Source of the DNA: Siphonodentalium dalli
Taxonomy: Eukaryota; Mollusca; Scaphopoda; Gadilida; Siphonodentaliidae
Reading direction: 5' to 3'
Assembly (NCBI GenBank): GCA_032622095.1
Contig: CP136063.1
Span: 78,593,980 to 78,657,979, forward strand
Length of the DNA: 64,000 nt
A program made the translations under genes and the position numbers. Every line of letters begins with the position of its first letter. The stretch's first letter is position 1. The notes beneath the pieces were generated by a model that was not told where the DNA came from, did no database searches, and was given only the letters and a program-made list of their open reading frames with translations. Below are positions 11,523 to 23,587 of this stretch, piece after piece.

Positions 11523-12508
11523 CATAATTTATCGATATTGATAAATGGCTTCCAGTTAAAACACACAGGTCAAGTTTGAATTTGGTCACGGTCCAATAAT
11601 TTGCGTTCATCTTAGGAATCATAGTATTTGTGTTGAAAAATCAAACCTTGATCAAGCTTCAAAATAAGTTCTTGATATTTGGTGTGTGGTTCACCATTGA
11701 GAACACACAGGTCATCATCGTCAAGTTGGAATATAATATTTGCCATTTACTTCTTTGTTCTTAAAAAAAAAACCAACGCTCAATAGAAGTCACCTCTGTT
11801 GGGGGACATTCATTCTCATAACATGTATACCCAAAAATGGACACCGCACTACGTCTTTATGTACAGGCATGGGTTATATCATGCGGACACTCACATTGAA
11901 GTTGGCATAATGATTGTGGTTTGTTTTGTGATTAATTAGGCCCGAGTTGTGATGTAAATATTTACAATTACTTGTATACTTCAGACTTCATATGTTTTGA
12001 AATGGTACCCTTCGACGTGGTTGAGTACTGACTCAATAAGTTGTTTCACTAGATAGACGCACATATGTCATTAAAAAGTAACCGAATACTTCATATGGTC
12101 TACTATTGGATATTTCGTTTTGTATAATTTGTGGTGTCGCAAACCCGCCCTAACCCCTAATCATGGTTGATCACATGAGTGTATTTTGCACTAATCCATG
12201 GCTCAAATTCATTCATTTGTTGCATATATTCTGTTGAGAAAACAAGGAGATTGTCACATAAATGGCTGGATTTAGTGTAGAGTACTCGTTTAAAGGGAAT
12301 ATTATTAGGTGTATTTTGGAGCGCAAACAGGCATTTAACTTTAAATACGACTGTACCGGAATAGGTGTATATAACCACGATATATTTGTCGGTGTGACAA
12401 TGGCGCAGTTTGCTTTCGCTTCTTTTGTTCTAATTACCTATCTATCACTTTGTTCAAAACTTCCCATCATCCAATCACCGTTCCAAGTTGTGTAGTAACA
12501 TGTACCAC
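11523..12508. other. No gene seen
   Basis: AT-rich sequence; frames of about 75 codons near 12.2-12.5 kb show no recognisable features. Confidence 0.45.
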
Positions 12509-12770
12509 GCTCTAAATCGCTTTGGGTAAAAAATTTCCCAACACAATGGTGCATATAGAACCACGCGAACATTGGATAAATTTTACCAAATGTTGGGCAA
12601 ATTTTTTCCTCAAAGCACAGTGGGGGGGGGGGGGGGGGGGGGGGGGGGTCTGCAAAAAAAAAATTCCGTATATAGGGCCGGGGTGGGTGGGTGGTCCAGA
12701 GGCGGAAAAAATGGTGCTTGTAAATTATTTCCAAAATGGGTTTTTTTTTCAAACAATTTACAAGTACTGA
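12509..12770 (+). repeat. Dispersed repeat with a 27-base G run, copy 1
   Basis: Shares CTCTAAATCGC, TTCCCAAC.CAATGGTGCATATAG, a CACGCGAACG-like block and a G-run followed by TCTG(C/G)AAAAAAA with the inverse complement of 14095-14452. The G27 run (12622-12648) could form a quadruplex and its assembled length may be unreliable. Confidence 0.6.
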
Positions 12771-13429
12771 CCATGTAATGTTGTTTGTAAGCATGTTAGT
12801 ACCATGCTTGTTGGTATAGGGCTATATAGGCAGCTAAAGTGACTCTTTAGTCTCAGATTTAGCAACATTCTGGATTTCACAGTATACCGGACCACTTTAT
12901 AGTGGACCACCGTATTAACGTTCAGGAAACTTATGATCAACGGAAGAAATATTTAGTAACAAAATTAATATATTACCCAGTTGTATTATCTGAATAAAAG
13001 TAATAAAACAAAAAAACTCTATCACAAATTGGATACATCATGGTGAATACTCAATGATGACTACTAGTAGATATAATTAACCTGATTGTTGCATAACATG
13101 AAATTGAAAAGGATATCTCATAAATTTCTAATGTCTGAAATACTGTCTTGTTCTGGCATGTAATCAAATTCATTCCTTCTGGTTATTTCTCATCTTGAAT
13201 GATTGCAAGTAATGTTAATTTACAACAATTATCCAAATAAAACTGAATTGGTTATGATGAATGACATTACTGTTTACAATCCCAAATGAAGGTGACGCTA
13301 TTCTCATCTGGGAGCTTTACTGTTCAACAAGACGAAACTAAAATACTAATTGTATACTGTTATCACTTACAAATAGATGAACTGAAATAATGTGATGCAT
13401 TCAGATGCATTGAGATATGACATTCAATT
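12771..13429. other. No gene seen
   Basis: AT-rich with no supported feature. Confidence 0.45.
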
Positions 13430-13735
13430 CTTCATTCTGGTCTATCACCATACCAAACCACATCAAAATTTGACAACCGACACTTAACTTATATTGCAAA
13501 AACTTTGTATGGACTGAATTTCATAAAGTCGAACAGGGCCCATAACTCTGGTAGGCATTGGTGGTCACAACCCGCGATATTATGCATATTCGTCCCCCAT
13601 TTCTGGTCCGTCACCATGCCATAGGGCATCAAATATGACAACTGACTCTTTGAGTTAAAATTCAAAATGTCTGTACGGACAGACGGCTCGAGACGTCAAC
13701 TTAATACCCGCCGACTAATATCGGGCAGTATAATA
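13430..13735. repeat. Dispersed repeat with two related halves
   Basis: Two segments about 165 bp apart share TTCTGGTC.(A/G)TCACCAT and CATCAAA.(A/T)TGACAAC. The second half includes CCATAACTCTGG and ends in CGGACAGACGG followed by a CCCGCCGA...TCGGGC hairpin. Such mosaics are common in bivalve and gastropod non-coding DNA, which weakly supports a molluscan source. The class is not determined. Confidence 0.4.
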
Positions 13736-14094
13736 ACCATAATTATATCTATGTGTATACCTAACCAAAATACAATTCCCCTCCCCACCCCATCCCGTTG
13801 GATAAGACTAAAGAGTTGTTTGATCATGCACATATAATTGTGGAACCCCTGACCTGTTTACCACTATTTACACTGGCCAGTGTTCTCTGTCAGACACAAC
13901 ACACTCGATATATTAAGGCTATAATGGGGTCTAGGGCAATTTGTGACATATAGTGAACCTACACAATGCTTAATTAATAGTGTTGTTAGATACTGAAAAT
14001 ACCAGGAAACACATGGAAATACAGTATATTTTTCGTTTTTCTGATATGTGTTTACCAACTAGTAAGGCAGTTAACACAGTTATTGAAGAACGGC

Positions 14095-14452
14095 TAAAAA
14101 AACCTCTGAAATTTTGATAAAAACATGAGAGTCCCCAAAATGTTTTAGGATTGTTTTTTTTTGTTGCAAAAATGGGGTGGTGGGTCCATCGAGGTAGGAA
14201 AAATACTTTTTGGGCCCTATATGTGCAATTTTTTTCCAGACCCCCCCCCCCCAACATTTACCCAATATTAATTTCCTTTCTGCGTTGGGCGATTTTTGTA
14301 CCCGTATATTAACACTAGGTAATTGGTTACCCTGCGTTGAGTAAAAACATTGCCCAAAATTGGGTAAAATTTAACCATCGTTCGCGTGATGCTATATGCA
14401 CCATTGCGTTGGGAAATAATTTACCCAACGCGATTTAGAGTGCATATGTAGA
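14095..14452 (-). repeat. Dispersed repeat with a C run, copy 2 (inverted)
   Basis: The reverse complement matches the repeat at 12509-12770, including the homopolymer run (C14 here) and the AATGGTGCATATAGC block. It carries about 90 bp not present in copy 1, with repeated ACCCAACGC/GCGTTGGG motifs. Confidence 0.6.
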
Positions 14453-14724
14453 CATGATTTATTTGTTTGGTGAAGGTCTAACGTCGTTGTATATACGCTG
14501 GGCCATACAATGACGACATATAGCTGGTAAGTTGTATAAGAAAACGAAACATGGAACATACAATGTACAACTTTAATTGAAGATAAATGATTAATAGATA
14601 CAGGTAGACACATTGGACATCAAATCTTCTATACAGTCCACACAAGCTCTTGAAAAATTTATAAAGAGTCATAAGCTATTTGTCCATGATACCTGGCAGC
14701 GTGACTCGTTCGTCGGTCTTTACA

Positions 14725-14900
14725 CTAAGGATAATCACACCCTTTAATGGAATCGTTCCAAACCAAAGTAGATGAACATGTTCTCGCGTATGTGGTCGTG
14801 CATGTGGGACCACACTGTATGAACATATTCGGATGGCCAGGATACGCGTATGGTCCTCCACAGTCTGGAGGAGTCTGTAAGCATGGGTTGTATCCAGTGC
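14725..14900 (-). CDS. Terminal exon encoding a peritrophin-A (CBM14) chitin-binding domain
   Basis: After an acceptor (TATATTCTAG, AG at 14902-14901), the minus strand reads through with a two-base lead: NPCLQTPPDCGGPYAYPGH, then six more Cys-bearing segments (QCGPTC, RTCSS, LVWNDSIKGC), ending DYP and a TAG at 14725-14727. The Cys spacing, the internal aromatic residues and the closing C near an acidic/aromatic motif match the type-2 chitin-binding fold. The phase-1 acceptor is compatible with the phase-1 donors of the EGF exons at 19.8-23.8 kb on the same strand. That makes it the likely last exon of that gene, although a separate gene is possible. The product is presumably extracellular and chitin-associated. 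Confidence 0.65.
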
Positions 14901-15926
14901 CTAGAATATAAGACGAGAGTTAACCCTGTCTATACTAAATGTATTATCCCATTCAGTTATTAAAAATATACATGGGAACATTCTTATTATTTTGGTGAGG
15001 TGTTCAGGTAATAAAAGCAGACGACAGACTGAAAACAGATAATACAAGAGCAGAATAATTCATATTCATTGGAGGGAAATATACAGATAATAAATTCAAC
15101 AAACGGTCGTTTGTTAAACGACATAATTATGATCGTTTGTTCAACTTATGTATTATCTGAACATTTCATCAGGGAACTAACTACTAGTACTCGTCAATGA
15201 GTATTTAGTGTAGAAAGTAGTAAAGAGACGAAATTCCCTCGCCGTGAATTAGTGTGAAAATTCATCAATGTAGTTCTTATTCTCATTATTAATAATTCTC
15301 CAATAACGCGATTATGTATGTCATGTGGACATTACTATTTCAGCTACAATACCAAAGGTACTTAGTCCAATCAAAATGTACCGGTAACCATTGGAAAATG
15401 TCGAAAAATTAATATTTTTAGTTCTGCCCTGTGCCTAGAATAAAACATATGGTTTGAAACATTAATGGAACAGACTGATTTGATTTGTTTCATTTTAATT
15501 CTTGATCTGAGTTGAGGAATACATTAATACATGGCCATTTCGATCAGAAATGAGAATTGAGCCAGTGCCGGCATACATACCATACATGTACATCAACAAC
15601 TGAACTGCAATATGTCCGTGCATGCAGGGTCGGGATCACAAAAAGAGCATAACACTGTGGCATAATAATAGACTACCCCGTATACAATTCTCCAATTTAC
15701 CAGAACAGTTCCGGAGTTAGAAAAATTGTATAGGAGACATTTGCATGAATTATCATCTCGATTAGCTTCCAGTGCATTGCCATTCTAGTGACCATTTTAT
15801 AAAGGAATGTAATTATGCTTATTCTGGTATGCACTGTAATCACATTATTAACGGTTGCGCTATTTTATTATGCCAACTGTGAATTGAGCTAATATTTGGA
15901 GCCATATATATTTGTGGACACCTTTG
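14901..15926. other. Intron/intergenic, no exon seen
   Basis: Contains a short hairpin near 15098-15145 (AACGGTCGTTTGTT...). At about 15424-15440, a minus-strand TTATTCTAGGCACAGGGCAG resembles the acceptor of the CBM14 exon but runs into a stop at once. Confidence 0.4.
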
Positions 15927-15935
15927 TTCAACCCA

Positions 15936-16028
15936 CTGTCCCCTGGGGAAAATTACTAAAATACCAATATAGACTACACTGGTATAGTCTATATTGGTAT
16001 TTTAGTAATTTTCCCCAGGGGCCCGTGG
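15936..16028. mobile_element. 93-bp palindromic MITE related to the 16.6 kb element
   Basis: A near-perfect hairpin with arms CCCTGGGGAAAATTACTAAA and its complement, flanked on both sides by TTCAACCCA (15927-15935, 16029-16037). The arm sequence TAAAATACCAATATAGACTA is shared with the ends of 16572-17502. A 9-bp duplication fits the Mutator superfamily. Confidence 0.65.
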
Positions 16029-16571
16029 TTCAACCCAGTCGTGAGAGCAAATAGTGTAGCAAACAAATTATGTCTTCATCATTATCATCATCATCTTTAT
16101 TGTCTCACATATATATAATACATTTAAGACCAATTACATAATTATATACAATCAATAAATACAGTCACGTGTGCATCATGACACATAGTACATGTTATTC
16201 ATTTCAGTTTCTTTCTACGATGTATTCAGCTTTATAGTTTAATTTCATATAGTATATAACTTATATGTGGTTATAATTAAGCCCATATTTATATGGCAGG
16301 ACATTTGGCTGGGCTGGCCAGGCGTATATATCGACGCTGGGTGAGCATGATCAGTTCAAGCCGAATAAAACTATGTGATATCCATCGGACACAAAAGCCT
16401 ACGGTAACTATACTTGTCATTTCATGCTAAGGTGTTCCGAATGAGTTGGCTGTGCATGGACTGGGTCCTCCATATGTGCATACACTGTTCAACACCACTG
16501 AAAGGACGCATCAATTAATGACATAACATCATAAAAGAGTACTTCATAGATCTCCCCTTCAGTGTGAAAGC

Positions 16572-17502
16572 ACAGGCCCCTGTGAAAAAATACTAAAATA
16601 CCAATATAGACTATACCAGTGTAAAGGTTCCAATCATCGATTTTGGCTAAAACCACACCCAACTATCAACACCCTACAAATTCTAGAAATCTACAATTGC
16701 AAGTGTCTTATTGGCAATAAGATTCCCTTTCATTTGACAATATAACTCGGCGAAATCCAACGAAGGGAAGTCGAGATATGATATCGGAAAATACCGAATT
16801 CCACCGAACAAATCGGCTCGTCATTCTCCTTGTCCGCCGAACGCCCTTTGACCCCATTACAAAATCAATATATTCGAGCAATAAATTGTCGCGAGCGTGT
16901 ACATGGTGTACATTTGCTTTGATACAATATTAAAATTCTGGGAATTCCACGTGACCTTGACCCGTAAATTCAGTTTTACTTTCGGTTTCAATATTTATTG
17001 CAAGTTGCAGACGTGTCTAGTTTCTGGAATTCGTTTGATGAATAAAGTTGAAACTATCGAGCACAACACACCGGGTGAAATAAAAGAGGTATTGGTGGCT
17101 TCGGAATGATTGTAGAATATATGTGAGCATTTATAGGTTATGACATCGCGTTTAAGTACACGCTCGCGACAATTTATTGCTCGAAAATATTGATTTTATA
17201 GCGGGTTCAAAGGGCGTTCGGCGGACAAGGAGAATGACGAGCCGATTTGTTCGGTAGAATTCGGTACTTTCCGATATCATATCTCGACTTCGCTTCGTTC
17301 GATTTCGCCTAGTTATAAGTTAAATGAAAGGGAGTTTTATTGCCAATAAGACACACCGGGTGATATTTTGGTTGCAATTATCGATTTCTAGAATTTGTAG
17401 GGTTTTGATAGTTGGGTGTGGTTTTAGCCAAAATCGATGATTGGAACCTTTACACTGGTATAGTCTATATTGGTATTTTAGTTATTTTCCCCATGGGCCT
17501 GT
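16572..17502. mobile_element. Mutator-like element with long terminal inverted repeats (931 bp)
   Basis: The arms, about 320 bp each, start ACAGGCCCCTGTG and end CATGGGCCTGT, and include CCAATCATCGATTTTGGC and GGCGGACAAGGAGAATGACG in inverse orientation. GTGTGAAAGC directly repeats on both sides (16562-16571, 17503-17512), a 9-10 bp target duplication typical of MULEs. The unique centre (about 16890-17160) carries a 70-codon plus-strand frame (16897-17109) beginning MYMVYICFDTILKFW. It matches nothing I recognise and may be captured host DNA or chance. Confidence 0.7.
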
Positions 17503-17512
17503 GTGTGAAAGC

Positions 17513-18917
17513 ACATTGTAAGCGATACATCGGTACAACCTGACAGATAATAACAAAGCGCCCAACTCACCCGTTTCTAATTCCGTTGTACTGTCACCTG
17601 AAACTGAAGTATATAGATTCTGAATATTTAAGAGACATGTCGGGTTCGAACATCTTAATTAAAGATCCAATGTCCGATATGACGTAAAAAAAACTACCCT
17701 TGGCACGTTCCCCATAGCAGAAAATAATAAAGCCAGTGAGTCCAGTGATATCATGTTCTGGCGACCAGGTATTGACTTTCATAAGGTGTAGTTTTAACAC
17801 GTTTTGAATTCATGTCAGGATAGCAATACATTGATGACCGTCTCTGATAAAGAGCGCCCATGCTCTCTCCACAAAACAGTAAAAACCAAACAGCTTTCAC
17901 AATAATTACAAGAAAACCAAGGTCAGAAATGGTAACGATCAAAATCATATATTATATACCCATGATTGTAATTACAGACTATAAAATATTTTGCTAATGA
18001 CCAACTCAGAATTCCGTATAACAATAACAACCAGCACATAATTAACGAACCGGCGGCCGGCTCGGCAGTCTCCGACCACAACCCCAGTGGGCTGCAGAAC
18101 GAAACATGTCTATAAAAGTTGAAATATAAGACTTACAAATAATCTTTTTCATTTCTTTTATTTGTAATTGGCATAGCTTATCACAAACCAAAAATCAAAA
18201 TTATTGACATAATATTAACGACAATAAGCGAAATTGGAATTCCCAACTACACCTTTTACCGGACTCCGGTCGCAGTTCGACTTTAAATCCTCCCAAAAAT
18301 TTCTATTCTATCAATAAAACACCCATGCGCCCAGGCGAATGACTAATTGTTGCATAAATTAATTTTCCAATAAAATAACCCTGTCATTATTACCATAGCT
18401 TATAATTGAACGATTTTTCAGTTGGAAAAATTAGTAAGAATGTTAGAAAAATTTGCACAAATGTGGTTCAAATGTGTGTTCGTATTACACAATTGGTCAT
18501 AACTTGCTCTACTGTGTTACGTGCTTTTATACATGAAATTCTCTCTTGTCATGCAGTACATTCTTGTTATCTTGGTTGAATTTTCTAATCATCTACGAAT
18601 TGGTGTGCAACCTCAAACACAGCATGCATGTCAAGGCAAGTTCTGCAGTATGGCCAACCGATTCATGCCTCTCAGTGCAAATGAACCCACCACTGAGTTG
18701 GTGCATGCTATATATATGTCCCCGAGAACAATGATGGGGACTAGAGCATGCAATGAGCGGAATTAGCACGTCTGTCTTAAAAAAAAAAGTATGGACTTAT
18801 TCATGGCTATATTTTCTCAAAAAGCGAAATTGCGCTGATTATGTGAGGCTCATTTGGATCACACAAAGAAGTCTCCATTTGTAAAGCGACGCCTGGAATC
18901 GACTGAGCAGTGTGAGA
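17513..18917. other. Intron/intergenic, no gene seen
   Basis: Includes a hairpin at about 18702-18754 (TGCATGCT...AGCATGCA, with TCCCC/GGGGA inside). Two minus-strand frames at 17594-17948 have no recognisable domain. Confidence 0.4.
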
Positions 18918-19075
18918 ATATTATATAAATATTGAACGGCTTGGAGGTGACTATATGCCAAAATAGTGGTCCGATGGGAGGAATAGAACCGACCCGGAGG
19001 CGAGGGTACTATTCCTCCACAGATGACCACTGTTTTGGCATAGTCACCGACAAGCCGTGCAATATTTATTATATT
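18918..19075. mobile_element. Palindromic MITE (about 158 bp)
   Basis: TATAAATATTGAACGGCTTG pairs with CAAGCCGTGCAATATTTA, and the arms continue inward (GTGACTATATGCCAAAA, GGAGGAATAG against CTATTCCTCC). No clear target duplication. A weaker partial hairpin (about 19588-19665) occurs 0.5 kb downstream. Confidence 0.5.
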
Positions 19076-19765
19076 TTATCGAACGTTCTTCATGCTGTCC
19101 CAGATCCCATATTTAACGTATGTCCTTTAAAATTTTGTTGTCTCTTTATTTTTTGCTGCATGGTCAAATTCGCTTCAATAAATTATCCTGCTTTTAACTG
19201 TGCAACTTTAAATCTTCTTCTTCATGAGGTATTGTTAGCATTTCGACTTATTTCGAAAGCAACGAAAAGCAGGCATCGTAGTTGTTAAACAATGCCGTCA
19301 GATCGAAACAATACTTTTTCGTTTCGTTTCGTTTAGAAAAACTGTAGACGTAGTGCTAATTCAGGAAATTGACAAAAAATATCGAAGCGATATTGTGAAC
19401 AATGGTGACGATAAACATGATAAATCGTCACCAAAAATTTAGAAAACATCACATATAATACAAATAATTTGCTTAAAATCATGTATTGTGCTCTAGTTGT
19501 CGATTACAAAGACATTTCGGACAACAAAAATTTGAACTTTTGCAGCGAGGCGGAGATGACTTTCATATTACCTCCCCGGAATAGTGGGCATGCTAAAAAT
19601 AGATTTCTGAATTTTCCAAGCGATAGTGGTGCCCTAAAATTAGGAGGCCCACTATCGTGTCGTGGAGGATACAATCGATACTAGTGCATGCCAAGCAACC
19701 AATCACAATCGTGGATACGGCTTAGATAGTCACGTGAGATAAACTATAACTGTAGTGCGTCTCAC

Positions 19766-19903
19766 CACATGAACTGTGTCCATCTTGACGATACCCATCG
19801 GAACACTGACACGTTGACTTCCCGTCATTCGCATAACAATCGGCGTTAGGTGTAACGCACTCGTTCTCTCCGTTGTGGGTGCATATTCCACCCAGAGGGA
19901 TTT
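19766..19903 (-). CDS. EGF-like exon (fourth of the modular gene)
   Basis: Acceptor TTTTTCTCTAG at 19905-19904, a two-base lead, then IPLGGICTHNGENEC, TPNADC, STCQCSDGYRQDGHSSC and a phase-1 donor GTGAGA. Six cysteines with C-x-C and a following GY fit an EGF-like fold, and the symmetrical phase-1 boundaries are those expected of shuffled EGF exons. It lies between the EGF exon at 20851-21027 and the CBM14 exon at 14725-14900. The open frame upstream to 20195 is intronic read-through without exon signals. Confidence 0.7.
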
Positions 19904-20291
19904 CTAGAGAAAAATATAAGATATATTTAGATTGATATGATTTGAAGGACTTCTCAATGATTGTTCCACTGGTATTGTAAACATTTCGATGAGAAATAAT
20001 AATTTGTTCACGCAAATATGAATCTGCGAACACCTGGTACGGAGTCAGTGCCTCTGCCCATTCTGGTGTTTCTATATACACACCAGAGCCAGTAATCAAA
20101 TGCTTATAATATGAAATTTCAGAGGATATGCATTCTGCTTGTCCCACAAAACGGAATATAAGGCAGCGTTTGGACGGATATTCATAAGAGTGCATGTGCT
20201 GGGCTGATAACGCTAGATCCGTTCTGTGTCACACTTCGAACTCGTGTTCAGACTAATGCACAGGTCAACTCTCGGTGAACGAGCTTCATTT

Positions 20292-20292
<1 letters not shown>
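19904..20292. other. Intron sequence
   Basis: No exon seen. Bases about 20236-20280 (AACTCGTG, CAACTCTCGGTGAA) recur imperfectly after the AT array at about 20451-20490. Confidence 0.5.

Positions 20293-20374
<82 letters not shown>
20293..20374. repeat. (TA)n microsatellite
   Basis: About 80 bp of alternating TA with a single GC interruption at about 20336. Confidence 0.95.
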
Positions 20375-20376
<2 letters not shown>

Positions 20377-20850
20377 CGATGTGGTTAGTTCGTGGACACA
20401 ACAACCGCGGCTACTATATGGGGTATATATCCTGTATGTGTCACATTTGAAACTCGTGCTTAGAGTAATCACAACTCAACTGTGGGTGAATGTTGTTCCT
20501 GTCTACGATGTCCCCGACGTGGACGAGATCGTGGGTTCTAACCCCGATATGGTCGAAAATCAAGACGGTTTTCAATCTTGCATGATCTGAGTTGAGGGAC
20601 GTACCAATGTGAATGTGTATATTCACGCACATGCGCAGCAATGAATGCACAGTGAGCCAGTGCTTCCACAATCGTTCCATATCATATTATGAATGTTTGT
20701 ATATATGCAACAATAAGTACTGTAACCATTCGATTACTGACACTGGCGATCAATACACTGAACGTAATCTCCAACCCATTCAGCTCATTATATGTGCAGC
20801 TAAAACTTAAAGTATCGAAGCCATATAACAAGGGGGATGTGTATGCTTAC

Positions 20851-21027
20851 CTTTGGCACAAACGCCATCTTTCGGGACGTAGTATTCCTCGACACATTCG
20901 CAACGATACGTCAGAGTACCCGAGACGTCGACATGGGTTCTACACGCAGCGTGATCCGGACATTGTCCATCGCCAACGCCTTTGTCGATTGAACCATAGT
21001 AGATACAGGAACCACCAAGAGCTATAC
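20851..21027 (-). CDS. EGF-like exon (third of the modular gene)
   Basis: After acceptor TGTAG, the minus strand reads IALGGSCIYYGS, DGQCPDHAACRTHV, TYRCECVEEYYVPKDGVCAKG and a consensus donor GTAAGC, phase 1 at both ends. Six cysteines in a C..C..C..CxC..C arrangement fit an EGF-like module with an extended first loop. The product is expected outside the cell. Intron phases join it to the exons at 22939-23136 and 19766-19903. Confidence 0.75.
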
Positions 21028-21804
21028 CTACAGTTATATAATAAACGTGGGATCGAGTTACTCCCAAGTTGCGGTTGGACGCGGTGGGTTTAAGTTTATT
21101 TGGGGTTTATCGTTTCACGATACGACATTGTCAGTTTTATGGGTGGAGAAGATCACACAGTTTGTTAATTTCACCAGGAATTCACCCCCCTGCACGTAAA
21201 AACCACACCCCCGAAGCAACATAATCTTGCCCAGATATACGAAGCAGGTTACCAATCTATGTATGTGGGGTTCCAACCAACGTCGCCGTCGATGGGTGGT
21301 TGGTCGCGGAGCAACGACGGTCCATGAATATAGCTGATGTTATTGTCACTGAGTTAGAAGCAGACCTGTTTATTCATTTTCTAATATGACTTAATTATAA
21401 AGATGTTGCAATCTGGATTGATGAATGAACACAACCTGTATCATTGTTAATATACACACTATTCATATCCCATCTAAGATGATGAATATACAGGGATGAG
21501 CGTATTTTACACCGAATGACCATGAATGCGGTTCATTTAAGTGTCAATATACAGCTCAACTTGAGGAGGGTCTCGAAAGATTTAGTCATGCAAAGAGTAA
21601 AATCCAGGATGAAAGTCGGCAGCCATGTTTTTATTGTGCTGAGGATAATAATCCATACCCGAGTGACAAGGGAAACATGTTTGTAGCGACACAAAATTCA
21701 CAAATTTACAAATTAAACAAGGGCCATCACTCTGGCAAAAATGAATAGACGACTACACAGATCATAAGGAAGGTCATACTTAAAACCTATACAGACACCA
21801 AACA
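21028..21804. other. Intron sequence, no exon seen
   Basis: No supported exon. Near 21720 a CAAGGGCCATCACTCTGGC block resembles dispersed molluscan-type repeats and marks the approach to the LINE fragment. Confidence 0.45.
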
Positions 21805-22245
21805 ATGAATAAAATATTCGCTTATTTGATAGTTTGCAAACTCCTGCATCTCAACATAAATGCCAGAGAAAGGAGCGACATGACCCAGCTATATAAAATA
21901 CAAAACAACATAGACAAAGTACGGCTGACAAAAACATTGGAAAAACCCAAGGATAGCAGAACGAGAGGACACCCAAGCAAAATATATAAGAAGCGATATA
22001 ACACCAACTTATCCAATAACAATTTCGTTACCAGGAGTACGACAAACTGGAACAACCTGACAGATCTATGTGTGACAGCAAACTCCCAAGATCAATTCAA
22101 ATCATATCTCAACGATAGCTGGAGAGGAACAGAAAATAAATTTTATTTTAATTTCTATAATTGCGCAAACAAAAATAAAGTGAGCTCAAGAAGACAAGTA
22201 GCCATTACAAGCGAAAGCTTAACACAGGCTGAAGATCAAAGGTAA
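21805..22245 (+). pseudogene. 5'-truncated LINE: C-terminal end of a non-LTR reverse transcriptase ORF
   Basis: A 146-codon frame containing RSDMTQLYKIQNNIDKV, RTRGHPSKIYKKRY, NNFVTRSTTNWNNL and QDQFKSYLNDSW. This is the conserved tail downstream of the RT domain in CR1/Jockey/Rex-type ORF2 proteins (R.DM..YKI, RGH..K..K.R, F..R....WN.LP, F...LD..W). The catalytic RT is absent, as expected from 5' truncation. It lies in an intron of the minus-strand EGF gene, in the opposite orientation. Confidence 0.75.
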
Positions 22246-22427
22246 ATCAAATCAAATCTGAAGTCTACTATGTCGTATATATACTAATTACCGTGTTGCT
22301 TCACTTCTATAATGAAGTTGCAGCAATGTAGCAAACTATTGGAGCTTATTACTGATTAATTAACCAACTCTGTACCAAATGGATTATCTAGTCAGTTATA
22401 ATAATATACGTTGGAACGTTATAATAG

Positions 22428-22790
22428 AGACCTTTCGCAAAATCACGAATATGATTACGGATAAGGACAGTATCCCTCCAGCATACGGTCAAAATTTTCG
22501 ATCTTTATGCACGGGGGTTCTAAATATGTGAGACGAAATATACCCCAACTCAATCCTGTTTTGGGACGCTCGAACATTATCCGTGTGGTGTATAATACAC
22601 GGATAAGAACATGGGATCTGAAAGAGACACACATTACTTTTTCCATCAAATATATGTGTAACTGAATATAGTGCATGGGGCATATTCCGTCTCACAAATT
22701 AACCGTCGTAGGTAATTTGTGATTGTGTCCACCTTACTAGAACAATATATATCCTGTCCGTAATCGTAATAGTGATTTTGTGAAAGGTCT
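22428..22790. mobile_element. 363-bp MITE, family C copy 1
   Basis: TIRs AGACCTTTCGCAAAATCACG and its near-complement at the right (GTGATTTTGTGAAAGGTCT), extending through GATTACGGATA. An inverted second copy lies at 24140-24504, sharing GAAAGAGACACACATTAC and the CCCGTGCATAAAGATCG block. No transposase and no clear target duplication here. Confidence 0.7.
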
Positions 22791-22938
22791 TCATTCTTCA
22801 TCTGGAGTGTTGTTCGGGAACTTTCAAATAGAAGAAAACATGCAGGCCTTGCGGTTTCCTAGTGATTGGTGGAAAAATTTCAGATAATAAGTATTTACAA
22901 TGCATATTTAGTAAAGAAATGGTTAATTCTATACGTAC

Positions 22939-23136
22939 GTGGTTCACACGTCCTGCCTTTAGAGTGGTAACCCATCTGACACATGCATACACCATTGTTA
23001 CCATTGTAACCATAGTAGGGTGCCATATTGGAGTATTGGCCCTGGTGAACAGACCACTGACTTTTACACTCTGCTCCATCCACGCACTGGTTCTGGGCAG
23101 GGTTTAGAATATAACAGTAGTAACCTGGTGTCCGCC
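22939..23136 (-). CDS. EGF-like exon (second of the modular gene)
   Basis: After acceptor TCTACTTCAG, the minus strand reads RTPGYYCYILNPAQNQC, VDGAECKSQW, a Tyr/Gly/Asn-rich insert (SNMAPYYGYNGNNG), then VCMCQMGYHSKGRTCEPR and donor GTACGT, phase 1 at both ends. Six Cys with CxCQxGY fit an EGF-like fold with a long loop. An alternative acceptor 12 bases downstream (ACACCAG) is also in frame. Boundaries are predicted from consensus only. Confidence 0.7.
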
Positions 23137-23587
23137 CTGAAGTAGATTAAGGTGACGATGAGATAGCTTGATCATTGATAGCCACAATATTTTTTTTTTT
23201 AAACAAAACTAAATCTTCCGTACACAAGACTACTTCTTCAAACTTGTGAACTAGCTGAATTTCTGAAAGCTAGAAAGCATTGGAAACAATTTCTAAAACA
23301 TGGCACGCTCACGCCCCACCACCCCGACACACACACCCACCCGCAGAAAAATGCCCTTTTCTCTTCTTTAAATGTGAAAATATAATCAGTGTTACGCAAA
23401 ATGAACTACACTCATTAATTGGAGTCATGCATTGTTAAATTTCACACATGTGTACCAATTCAGTCACCGTTTTCATGCCATCACAACGGAAGAAATACTA
23501 TACATATATATTATCATGTTGTTATCGCCATCGACCTGTATCTATTGCACAGTTACTCGAAACTTTAAAACATAAATATATACTTAC

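Noticed and set aside
20500-20600. tRNA- or SINE-like segment with a GGTTCTAACCC B-box
   Set aside because: No cloverleaf, A-box or poly-A/target duplication could be drawn around it.
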